64,000 nucleotides of DNA from Chryseobacterium sp. VAUSW3 (GTDB lineage: Bacteria; Bacteroidota; Bacteroidia; Flavobacteriales; Weeksellaceae), in the NCBI RefSeq assembly GCF_002205795.1, contig NZ_NIUY01000002.1:868001-932000 (forward strand), in the 5' to 3' direction. The translations under genes and the position numbers were made by a program. The notes beneath the pieces were generated by a model. That model saw only the letters and a program-made list of their open reading frames with translations. It ran no database searches and had not been told where the DNA came from. Each line of letters opens with the position of its first letter. Positions within the stretch are counted from its first letter, which is position 1. Shown piece by piece: positions 8,849 through 16,119 of the stretch.

Positions 8849-8893
8849 ACTTTGCCAAAGTTTTAGTCACCATGAAAATCACTTTGGCAAAGT
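8849..8893. repeat. Perfect 13-bp inverted repeat
   Basis: ACTTTGCCAAAGT (8849-8861) and its exact reverse complement ACTTTGGCAAAGT (8881-8893) flank 19 bases in a 267-base gap that carries no gene. Each arm is itself nearly palindromic. Only a ten-codon frame (ATG at 8872) overlaps it, which I do not call a gene. Confidence 0.55.
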
Positions 8894-8955
8894 TGATAAG
8901 ATAAGCCGGATAAAGAAAATACTCAGCATAGGAATAATAGTTTTTAATTTTTCAG

Positions 8956-8993
8956 ACGCTGTCAAAGTCCACCATTTTGACAGCGTTTTTTTT
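8956..8993 (+). terminator. Strong rho-independent terminator
   Basis: ACGCTGTCAAA (8956-8966) pairs perfectly with TTTGACAGCGT (8976-8986), followed by a run of T. It ends the amidohydrolase transcript. Confidence 0.8.
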
Positions 8994-9087
8994 AAATCAG
9001 TGACAACGTTTGAATTAAAAATGAGCACAACATTCCACGTCTGGCATAATTTTTTATTGCAGTTTCATAACTTACTGAAAATGAATT

Positions 9088-9387
9088 ATGAAAAGCAAGA
9101 TCCTCATCCTCGACAATAAAATATATTCCCTCTCGAAAATTTCAAACTTTCTGAAGCAGAAGAAATTCGAGGTCGTAAAGCCTACCGAGACCCAAAGCGT
9201 CTTCAACATCTGTACTAAAGCGGATTTGGATGCCGTGATCATCGATTTGCGTCTGTTTGGTGAAAAGTCCAATAACTTCATCCAGAATCTGAAGGAAAAT
9301 GTACTGCCGGAACATGTGAAACTCATCACCATTTCCGACCGAACTTCTACCCGACAGGTCTTTGATAAAATCACCGTTAACAGTTGA
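9088..9387 (+). CDS. Degenerate response-regulator receiver-like protein
   Basis: The 99-residue protein looks like a stand-alone receiver domain: strand 1 MKSKILILDNKIYSLSKI, a central AVIIDLRLFGEKS in the place of the phospho-acceptor strand (Asp about residue 53), and VKLITISDRTS near the Thr/Ser switch position. The acidic pair after strand 1 is reduced to DN, and the C-terminal Lys loop is missing because the protein ends at about 99 residues instead of about 120. There is no output domain and no histidine kinase nearby. It may be an atypical or inactive receiver; the assignment is from pattern only. Confidence 0.5.
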   Translation: MKSKILILDNKIYSLSKISNFLKQKKFEVVKPTETQSVFNICTKADLDAVIIDLRLFGEKSNNFIQNLKENVLPEHVKLITISDRTSTRQVFDKITVNS

Positions 9388-9475
9388 TTTGAAAACTGCC
9401 TGTATTCGCTGATGCTGAGGTTAGCGTTTCAAACCTCCAACCAAAACCTGTATTCGGGACCGCTTTTAACCCCTC

Positions 9476-9483
9476 TATATTTG
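9476..9483 (+). promoter_or_regulatory. -7 promoter box upstream of tex
   Basis: TATATTTG matches TAnnTTTG and lies 46 bases before the tex ATG. No clear -33 TTG is visible. Confidence 0.45.
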
Positions 9484-9529
9484 AGTCATTCCGGGAAATC
9501 TCCCTATTTTAGCAACCTCAAAAATTGCT

Positions 9530-11653
9530 ATGACTTCTACTTCCTATATTCAGAAAACCCTTCAGATCCCCGAAAACAGCATCAGCGCAACGCTTAAACT
9601 GCTGAACGAAGACTGCACCATTCCCTTCATTTCACGCTACCGGAAAGATGCCACCGGAAATCTGGATGAGGTACAGATCGAACAAATCGCTAAACTCAAC
9701 AATCAGTTTGAAGAACTCATCAAACGGAAAGAAAGCATCCTGAAATCCATTGAAGAGCAGCATGCACTCACCCCGGATTTAAAACAGCGCATAGAAACAA
9801 GTTTCGATATTCAGGAACTTGAAGACCTTTATCTTCCTTTTAAAAAACGCAGAAAAACCAAAGCTGATGCCGCGAAAGAAAAAGGTCTGGAACCATTGGC
9901 TAAAATCATCATGAGCCAGAAAGCGGGTAATCTGGATTTTCTCGCCTCCAAATACCTCAATGACTCGGTTGCCACGGAAGAAGAAGCTTTACAGGGCGCA
10001 CGGGACATCATGGCAGAGTGGATCAACGAAAACATGTATGTAAGGAAAAACCTGCGCAGGCTCTTCCAGCGTAAAGCAGTGATTATTTCAAAAGTTGTGA
10101 AAGCGAAGAAAGAGGACGAAGCCGCACAGAAATTCGCCCAGTATTTCGACTGGGAAGAAAGCCTCAACCGTATTCCCTCCCACCGGCTTCTGGCTATGCT
10201 GCGTGCCGAAGCGGAAGGTTTCGTGAAAACCAGCGTCAATATTGATAAAGACGAAGCCCTCGACCTCATCGAAAATGCCGTCATTAAATCAAACAGCGAC
10301 TGTGCCGACCAAATCGCGCTGGCCATTAAAGACAGCTATAAAAGACTTTTGGAACCGGCCATTTCAAATGAAACTTTGCAGGAAGCCAAACAAAAAGCCG
10401 ACATTAAAGCCATTGATATCTTTTCTGAAAATCTAAGGCAGCTTTTACTCGCTCCGCCTTTGGGAGAAAAAAGAATTCTGGCAATTGATCCGGGTTACCG
10501 TAGCGGCTGTAAGGTAGTTTGTCTCGACGAAAAAGGTGACCTGCTGCACAACGAAACCATTTATCCGCACGCCCCACAGAATGAAACAGGCATGGCCATG
10601 AAGAAAATCCGCTCCATGGTCAATGCCTATAATATTCAGGCGATCTCGATTGGAAATGGCACCGCAAGCCGCGAAACCGAATTCTTTATCAAGAAAATCG
10701 CTTTCGATACGCCGCCACAGGTTTTCGTGGTGTCGGAAGCGGGTGCGTCTGTTTACTCAGCGAGTAAAATCGCAAGAGATGAGTTCCCGAATTATGATGT
10801 AACCGTTCGTGGTGCGGTTTCCATCGGCAGAAGACTCTCTGATCCGTTGGCTGAACTCGTAAAGATTGATGCGAAATCCATCGGCGTCGGACAATACCAG
10901 CACGATGTGGACCAAACTTTACTTAAAAATGAGCTGGACACTACCGTGATGAAATGTGTGAACGCAGTGGGAATCAATCTCAACACAGCAAGCAAATCCC
11001 TGTTGAGTTACGTCTCCGGAATCGGGGAAAAGATGGCAGAAAACATCTTGAATTACCGTGCAGAAAACGGCGCGTTTGAAGACCGCAAACAACTGAAAAA
11101 AGTTCCGAGACTAGGTGAAAAGGCGTATCAACAGGCAGCAGCCTTCATTAGAATTGCCAATGGAAAAAACCCGCTCGACAATTCCGCGGTACATCCGGAA
11201 GCTTATCCAATTGTTGAAAAAATGGCAAAAGATTTAGGAATTAAAACTATCGACCTCATCGCCAATAAAGAAAAAATTGCATTGATTAGTCCTGAAAAAT
11301 ATGTCACAGAAACTGTTGGAATTTTAGGAATTAAAGATATCCTGAAAGAACTTGAAAAACCCGGCTTAGATCCGAGGAAAGCTGCCAAAATCTTTGAGTT
11401 TGACCCGAGCGTTAAAAGCATTAAAGATTTGAAAACCGGAATGATCCTTCCCGGCATCGTAAACAACATCACGGCATTCGGCTGCTTTGTGGACCTTGGG
11501 ATAAAGGAAAGCGGACTGGTGCACATCTCTCAGCTGAAAGACGGTTTTGTTTCCGATGTGAATGAGGTGGTGAAACTTCATCAGCACGTTCAGGTTAGGG
11601 TGACAGAAGTGGATGAGGCAAGGAAGAGGGTGCAGCTGAGTATGATTCTTTAA
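9530..11653 (+). CDS. tex: Tex-like RNA-binding transcription accessory protein
   Basis: The 707-residue protein has the full Tex architecture. A helical N-terminal region (about 1-310) is followed by a YqgF/RNase H-like domain opening with ILAIDPGYRSGCK (about 316), then VSEAGASVYSAS. Helix-hairpin-helix repeats follow (about 490-545, SGIGEKMAENILNYR and VPRLGEKAYQQAA). The C-terminal S1 RNA-binding domain (about 635-707) contains AFGCFVDLG and GLVHISQL. Length is close to the family norm (about 710-780). Tex binds RNA and is associated with the transcription machinery. It is a single-gene unit on the plus strand with its own promoter box at 9476-9483. Confidence 0.95.
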   Translation: MTSTSYIQKTLQIPENSISATLKLLNEDCTIPFISRYRKDATGNLDEVQIEQIAKLNNQFEELIKRKESILKSIEEQHALTPDLKQRIETSFDIQELEDLYLPFKKRRKTKADAAKEKGLEPLAKIIMSQKAGNLDFLASKYLNDSVATEEEALQGARDIMAEWINENMYVRKNLRRLFQRKAVIISKVVKAKKEDEAAQKFAQYFDWEESLNRIPSHRLLAMLRAEAEGFVKTSVNIDKDEALDLIENAVIKSNSDCADQIALAIKDSYKRLLEPAISNETLQEAKQKADIKAIDIFSENLRQLLLAPPLGEKRILAIDPGYRSGCKVVCLDEKGDLLHNETIYPHAPQNETGMAMKKIRSMVNAYNIQAISIGNGTASRETEFFIKKIAFDTPPQVFVVSEAGASVYSASKIARDEFPNYDVTVRGAVSIGRRLSDPLAELVKIDAKSIGVGQYQHDVDQTLLKNELDTTVMKCVNAVGINLNTASKSLLSYVSGIGEKMAENILNYRAENGAFEDRKQLKKVPRLGEKAYQQAAAFIRIANGKNPLDNSAVHPEAYPIVEKMAKDLGIKTIDLIANKEKIALISPEKYVTETVGILGIKDILKELEKPGLDPRKAAKIFEFDPSVKSIKDLKTGMILPGIVNNITAFGCFVDLGIKESGLVHISQLKDGFVSDVNEVVKLHQHVQVRVTEVDEARKRVQLSMIL

Positions 11654-11740
11654 CAGAGGAAACGCTTCACCTCGTTCAATTCAGACCGTTCAGTGCTCAG
11701 GTAGGCATCATTTTGGCTTCAGCTGAACAAACAGTAAAAA

Positions 11741-12442
11741 ATGAATCACATGATTACCATCGACTGGTCCGCCCTGTTTCTCGGCACTGAAGACTGGTCT
11801 TTTCTCACCGAAGTTGCGCTCCGGACTTTCATTATGTTCCTGATTATCATCATCGGATTGCGGTTCATGGGGAAACGTGGGGTAAAGCAGCTGTCGGTCG
11901 TTGAACTGGTGGTGATCCTCGGTCTGGGTTCTGCAGCCGGCGATCCCATGTTTTATAAAGAGGTCGGACTTGCCTTCACGATACTCGTTTTTCTCATTAT
12001 TATTGTCCTCTACGCGGCACTCACCTACATCGTGGGAAAATCTAAAAAAGTCGAAAATCTGCTGGAAGGAAAACCGGTATGCCTTATTCAGGACGGTGTT
12101 TTTGTCCTGGAAAACTTTAAAAAAGAAAATCTCGGAAGCGACGAATTCTTTGCTGAACTCAGGTTGAAGGGTATTTCTCACCTTGGCCAGGTGGAGGCCG
12201 CCATTGAAGAGACTTCAGGCGAATTAAGCGTCTTTTATTATTCAGACGCAGAAATCAAACCCGGACTTTCTGTAATGCCCGACTCCTTGAACAACCCCCT
12301 GAAAAGAATTGATGCAGCCGGCCATTACTCATGTATTTTCTGCGCCTACACCGAACATAAAACTTCAGCATCATCGCTCGTCTGTCCCAAGTGTAAAAAA
12401 AAGGAATGGGTAAAAGCTACCAGTAAGAAAAGAATCAGTTAA
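11741..12442 (+). CDS. YetF/DUF421 membrane protein with C-terminal zinc ribbon
   Basis: The 233-residue protein has three N-terminal membrane segments (about residues 22-42, 50-70 and 76-98). A soluble YetF-type domain follows, containing KPVCLIQDGVFVLENFKKEN and LRLKGISHLGQVEAAIEETS with GELSVFYY, the usual DUF421 signature. The C-terminus adds a four-cysteine ribbon, CIFC then CPKC (about residues 198-227), which probably binds zinc. DUF421 function is not established. In position it is an isolated gene between tex and the tRNA. Confidence 0.85.
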   Translation: MNHMITIDWSALFLGTEDWSFLTEVALRTFIMFLIIIIGLRFMGKRGVKQLSVVELVVILGLGSAAGDPMFYKEVGLAFTILVFLIIIVLYAALTYIVGKSKKVENLLEGKPVCLIQDGVFVLENFKKENLGSDEFFAELRLKGISHLGQVEAAIEETSGELSVFYYSDAEIKPGLSVMPDSLNNPLKRIDAAGHYSCIFCAYTEHKTSASSLVCPKCKKKEWVKATSKKRIS

Positions 12443-12522
12443 AAAAGTGGTCACACTGAACGCCTACTGCTCCTACCATTTTCCTACACAGAGGACATTG
12501 TGCACACACTTTCTGTTCAACG

Positions 12523-12554
12523 AAAAAAAAAATTCCGCAAACAGGTTGCGGAAT
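12523..12554 (-). terminator. Terminator of the tRNA gene
   Basis: ATTCCGCAA (12532-12540) and TTGCGGAAT (12546-12554) form a hairpin. Read on the minus strand it is followed by a long T run, directly downstream of the tRNA. Confidence 0.75.
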
Positions 12555-12560
12555 TTCAAG

Positions 12561-12634
12561 TGGCCCAGCTTGGGCTCGAACCAAGGACTTGCTGATTATG
12601 AGTCAGCTACTCTAACCAGCTGAGTTACAAGGCC
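12561..12634 (-). tRNA. tRNA with CAT anticodon (elongator Met, or Ile2)
   Basis: On the minus strand a 74-nt cloverleaf can be drawn. The acceptor stem GGCCTTG/CTGGGCC has one U-U mismatch and one wobble pair. The D arm contains AGCTGGTTAGA, the anticodon arm is GCTGA-CTCATAA-TCAGC, and the T arm is CTTGG-TTCGAGC-CCAAG. The anticodon is CAT. A G1-C72 pair argues against initiator tRNA. Whether it is elongator Met or Ile2 (lysidine-modified) cannot be settled by eye. CCA is not encoded. Confidence 0.92.
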
Positions 12635-12709
12635 AGAAAACAAAAGGATCAAAACCCTCTGTTTTGCGAGTGTGCAAATGTAAATATTTTTTTGAAATTC
12701 TAAAAGTTT

Positions 12710-13108
12710 TTAAGGCTTTTCCTGACATAATTCTACCAAAACACCGTTCGTCGACTTCGGATGAAGAAAAACCACCAGTTTATTGTCGGCTCCGTCTTTG
12801 GGCTCTTCAGAAATAAAAATGAATCCTTCTTCCTTTAATCTTTCGATTTCGGTATAAATATTTTCAACTCCAAAAGCGATGTGGTGAATTCCTTCCCCTT
12901 TTTTATCGAGAAATTTGGCAATGGGACTTTCTGGATTGGTGGCTTCCAGAAGTTCAATTTTACTTTCGCCAACTTCGTAGAAAGAGGTGGTAACACCTTC
13001 GCGCTCCACCGATTCCTGCTTATAAAATCCTTTTCCTAAAAGCCGGGCAAATAGATTATCGGAGGTTTCTAAAGATTTTACGGCAATACCGAGGTGTTCA
13101 ATTTTCAT
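12710..13108 (-). CDS. mce: Methylmalonyl-CoA epimerase
   Basis: The 132-residue protein is a vicinal-oxygen-chelate enzyme with the methylmalonyl-CoA epimerase pattern. It opens with MKIEHLGIAV (His5), has GEGIHHIAFGVEN (His at about 76) and ends with GVLVELCQ (Glu at about 126). These supply the metal ligands seen in the family, and the length is normal. It interconverts (R)- and (S)-methylmalonyl-CoA in propionate and odd-chain or branched-chain catabolism. It is transcribed divergently from rbfA, with 91 bases between the starts. Confidence 0.93.
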   Translation of the reverse strand: MKIEHLGIAVKSLETSDNLFARLLGKGFYKQESVEREGVTTSFYEVGESKIELLEATNPESPIAKFLDKKGEGIHHIAFGVENIYTEIERLKEEGFIFISEEPKDGADNKLVVFLHPKSTNGVLVELCQEKP

Positions 13109-13187
13109 AATATTCTTGTTTGAGTGGCCAGCATTGATTCTTCAGATTTCCAGATTCGCTCTTCCATTTTATTTCAAACAAAAATAG

Positions 13188-13195
13188 TAAATTTG
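13188..13195 (+). promoter_or_regulatory. -7 promoter box immediately before rbfA
   Basis: TAAATTTG matches TAnnTTTG and ends only four bases before the rbfA ATG (13200), implying a message with almost no 5' leader. Confidence 0.55.
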
Positions 13196-13199
13196 CGGC

Positions 13200-13562
13200 A
13201 TGAACGAAAGTAACAGACAAAGAAAAGTAGCCCAGATTATACAGGAGGATTTCGCTGAATACTTCCGCAAACAGGCCAAGGAAAGCAAGCAGACTTTTTT
13301 GGTAACCGTTTCGGATGTGAAGGTAACGGCAGATTTAAGCATCGCTAAAATCTATCTAAGCATATTCCCGCAGGAATTCCGCACTCAGATTATGAAGGAA
13401 ATTAACGAAAACAAAGCGCAGTACAGAAATTTCATGGGGCAGAAAATGGGGAAACAGGTAAGAATTATTCCTGAAATCAATTTTTATCTGGATACCACGC
13501 TGGATGATGTGGAACGAATTGAACGCGAACTGAAAGGTGAAGGCGACAACCCGGTACTCTAA
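13200..13562 (+). CDS. rbfA: 30S ribosome-binding factor A
   Basis: The 120-residue protein matches RbfA, a KH-like cold-shock factor needed for late 30S subunit maturation and 16S rRNA 5' end processing. Recognisable features are the N-terminal RQRKVAQIIQEDFAEYF, the strand VTVSDVKVTADLSIAKIYLS, and the C-terminal RIIPEINFYLDTTLDDVERI. Length is typical. The permease gene that follows starts 25 bases after its stop, so the two are probably co-transcribed. Confidence 0.95.
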   Translation: MNESNRQRKVAQIIQEDFAEYFRKQAKESKQTFLVTVSDVKVTADLSIAKIYLSIFPQEFRTQIMKEINENKAQYRNFMGQKMGKQVRIIPEINFYLDTTLDDVERIERELKGEGDNPVL

Positions 13563-13587
13563 TTAAAATTCAGTTAAATTCTTTTCC

Positions 13588-14796
13588 TTGCGAAACACTC
13601 CCCTTTACATAGCGACACGGTATCTTCTGGCCAAAAAAGGAAGCACAGCGGTAACATTCATTACTTGGCTGGCTGCGTTGGCTATGATGGTTGCGGTAAC
13701 GGCAATGTTCATCATCATATCCGTATTCTCGGGACTTGAGGATCTTAACAGAGACCTTATTGCAAATCTTCACGCAGATATTACGGTGAAAAGCAATGAG
13801 GGGAAAACGCTCCCTTCGATCGACAAAGCCACCAAAATCCTGAGTGAAAATAAGGAAATCGCACACTTTTCGAAAGTAATTGAAGAGCGCGTGTATATCA
13901 ACTTCCGCGAAAACGGGGATATCGCAAACCTGCGTGGCGTAGATTCTGCCTATATCTTCGTAAACCCCATCGATAAGAACATTTTCTACGGCACCTATCC
14001 TAGTTTTAAATATTCCAACGAAGTATTGCTGGAAAATAAACTCGATAATCGCCTCGCCATTCCCATAGGCGAAAGTTCGGATTTTGCCAGTCTGATGATG
14101 CCCAAATCCGGCACCGGAATCATAAGCAAAGAAGAAGACATCTTCAACAAAAGGGAAATTTTTGTCTCCGGAGTTTTCCCCGGTAACGACCAGCTCGACA
14201 ATACCATTATCTCCCCCATTGAACTGACGAGAGAACTGCTTGATCTGCCAAAAAAATCGGCATATAAAATCGTAATTAAACTCAGAAACCCTGAGTTGAC
14301 GGATGCAGTAAAAGATCAGCTGAAGGAAAAACTGGGCAGAAAATATATTGTAACAACCAAATCTGAGGAAAATGCCGCTTTCTGGAAAATGATTAATACA
14401 GAGAAACTCTTTATTTACCTCATCTTCAGTCTGGTTATTTTTATTACCACCTTCAATCTGGCAGGCGCAATCATCATTCTTCAACTCGACAAAAAAGAGC
14501 AGGCAAAATCACTCATTTCTTTGGGAATGAATTTAAGATCATTGCGCAACATCTATTTCTACACCGGTCTCTTAATCGTATTTTTCGGTATTGTGAGCGG
14601 ATTGGTTCTGGGTACGGCCATCAGTTATTTCCAGATCAGCACAGGTTTCTTCAAAGCCGGCGCAGGAACCGAACTGGCTTTTCCGGTTCGCATCCGCCTG
14701 ATTAACTATCTTATTGTAGGTGCTACAGCAGCGGTTTTCGGCTTCATGGTTTCCTGGATTTTCTCAAAAATCAATAAGTCTTATTTTACTGCCTGA
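13588..14796 (+). CDS. FtsX-like ABC permease, LolC/LolE type
   Basis: The 402-residue protein has the LolC/E architecture: one N-terminal membrane helix (about residues 22-50, VTFITWLAALAMMVAVTAMF), a long periplasmic MacB-like domain (about 50-270), and three C-terminal helices (about 275-300, 325-350 and 370-395). The family releases lipoproteins from the inner membrane to LolA together with the ATPase LolD, which is not next door here. I start at a TTG (13588), since no in-frame ATG precedes the first helix and the N-terminus RNTPLYIATRYL is family-like. It follows rbfA closely. Confidence 0.85.
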   Translation: MRNTPLYIATRYLLAKKGSTAVTFITWLAALAMMVAVTAMFIIISVFSGLEDLNRDLIANLHADITVKSNEGKTLPSIDKATKILSENKEIAHFSKVIEERVYINFRENGDIANLRGVDSAYIFVNPIDKNIFYGTYPSFKYSNEVLLENKLDNRLAIPIGESSDFASLMMPKSGTGIISKEEDIFNKREIFVSGVFPGNDQLDNTIISPIELTRELLDLPKKSAYKIVIKLRNPELTDAVKDQLKEKLGRKYIVTTKSEENAAFWKMINTEKLFIYLIFSLVIFITTFNLAGAIIILQLDKKEQAKSLISLGMNLRSLRNIYFYTGLLIVFFGIVSGLVLGTAISYFQISTGFFKAGAGTELAFPVRIRLINYLIVGATAAVFGFMVSWIFSKINKSYFTA

Positions 14797-14822
14797 TAAG
14801 GATTTAGCGTTATAATTTTTTC

Positions 14823-14830
14823 TACCTTTG
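14823..14830 (+). promoter_or_regulatory. -7 promoter box of the first endonuclease I gene
   Basis: TACCTTTG matches TAnnTTTG and lies 24 bases before the ATG at 14855. Confidence 0.5.
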
Positions 14831-14854
14831 CCTCCTTAAATTTTACTTCAGCAC

Positions 14855-15937
14855 ATGAAAAATTCTACTATTTTACTCATCACGCTTTTCGCTGTGAGTT
14901 TCGGAAACGCGCAGATTCCGGCCGGATATTACGATGCAGCCACGGGATTAACCGGGTATTCTCTGAAAACAAAACTCAAGGAAATTGTAACCAACGGTCA
15001 TCAGGACAATGGTTACGGAGGCCTTTGGGAAGCTTACAAAGTTGGTGATTTGGACAAATTTTACGAAAAAGACAATACCATTCTGGACATTTATTCCGAA
15101 AAACCTGCAGGTCCCGATGCTTACAGCTATACCCCGGGAACCAACCAGTGTGGAAACTATAATGCTGAAGGGCAGTGCTACAACCGAGAACATGTTTTCC
15201 CTCAGGGATTCTTTAATGAAGGTGCGCCGATGAAGAATGATTATCTACATGTATTGCCTACAGATGGATCAGTAAACGGCATGAGAAACAATTATCCGTT
15301 CGGGACTGTAGGAACCGCTTCATATACTTCAACCAACGGATCCAAACGTGGAGTAAGCAACTTCCCAGGTTTTGCAGGAATTGTATTTGAACCGATTGAT
15401 GAATTTAAAGGTGATGTTGCCAGAAGTTTGCTCTATTTTATCACAAGATACGAAGACCAACTGCCGGAATTTAATTATAACGATGTAAACAATCCACAGG
15501 ACGGCAGCAAAAACCGTGGCTTCGACCAGTGGTATATCAATCTGCTGATGTTGTGGCACCAAAATGACCCTGTTTCGCCAAAAGAAATTGCAAGAAATAA
15601 CTACGCCTATGTATATCAGAAAAACAGAAATCCTTATATCGACCATCCGGAATATGTTGCCATGATCTGGACCTCAACCCTGGGTACCGATGAAAATACG
15701 GCGAAAAAAGACACATTGAAAATCTCCCAGAACCCCGTTCGCAACGGCGCACTTACCGTAAGTGGAGACAATATGGCGAAGATTTCTTCTGTTCAGATTA
15801 TTTCAATCTCGGGACAGGTGGTGCAAACCATCAGTGAACCTTTTAAGAATTCAAATAAAATTATTTTAAAAAGCACAGCAAAGGGTGTTTATTTCCTGAA
15901 AACTGCAGACCAGACTTTGAAGTTTATTGTAGAATAA
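14855..15937 (+). CDS. Secreted endonuclease I with T9SS sorting domain
   Basis: The 360-residue protein has a signal peptide (ending FGNAQ), an endonuclease I domain (PF04231-like, about residues 20-275) and a C-terminal type A sorting domain (about 285-360) ending in KGVYFLK and LKFIVE. The nuclease motif CYNREHVFPQ lies at about 107-117, with conserved NDYLHVLPTDG and NNYPFG further on. The family cleaves DNA without sequence preference in the periplasm or outside the cell. The sorting domain implies export through the type IX secretion system. It is the first of two tandem paralogues, with its own promoter box and terminator. Confidence 0.88.
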   Translation: MKNSTILLITLFAVSFGNAQIPAGYYDAATGLTGYSLKTKLKEIVTNGHQDNGYGGLWEAYKVGDLDKFYEKDNTILDIYSEKPAGPDAYSYTPGTNQCGNYNAEGQCYNREHVFPQGFFNEGAPMKNDYLHVLPTDGSVNGMRNNYPFGTVGTASYTSTNGSKRGVSNFPGFAGIVFEPIDEFKGDVARSLLYFITRYEDQLPEFNYNDVNNPQDGSKNRGFDQWYINLLMLWHQNDPVSPKEIARNNYAYVYQKNRNPYIDHPEYVAMIWTSTLGTDENTAKKDTLKISQNPVRNGALTVSGDNMAKISSVQIISISGQVVQTISEPFKNSNKIILKSTAKGVYFLKTADQTLKFIVE

Positions 15938-15963
15938 ATTCAGATAAAGATCACAATAATTAC

Positions 15964-15990
15964 AAACCGGCAGCATCTGCCGGTTTTTTA
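15964..15990 (+). terminator. Rho-independent terminator
   Basis: AAACCGGCAG (15964-15973) pairs with CTGCCGGTTT (15977-15986) around a 3-base loop, followed by T residues. It separates the two endonuclease genes. Confidence 0.85.
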
Positions 15991-16086
15991 TTTTGTTCAT
16001 TCATAAAGCAAGTTCTTTTAAAAATCCTTATTTAATCGCGTAAAATAGTGTGGATAACAATCTATTCTTCCGATTTGATTTTTTTA

Positions 16087-16094
16087 TAACTTTA
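16087..16094 (+). promoter_or_regulatory. Possible -7 box of the second endonuclease I gene
   Basis: TAACTTTA differs from TAnnTTTG in the last base and lies 25 bases before the ATG, the same place as in the upstream paralogue. Confidence 0.35.
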
Positions 16095-16119
16095 CCCTCC
16101 CAATTTTATTTTAATTTAC

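Noticed and set aside
9412-9597. Frame of 61 codons ahead of tex
   Set aside because: It overlaps the start of tex in another frame, has no recognisable domain and starts before the promoter box of tex.
12561-12634. Integration site at the tRNA
   Set aside because: No integrase or duplicated tRNA end is nearby; the flanking genes are ordinary.
13570-14484. Long minus-strand frame opposite the LolC/E-type permease
   Set aside because: No family features; the plus strand encodes a clear membrane protein.
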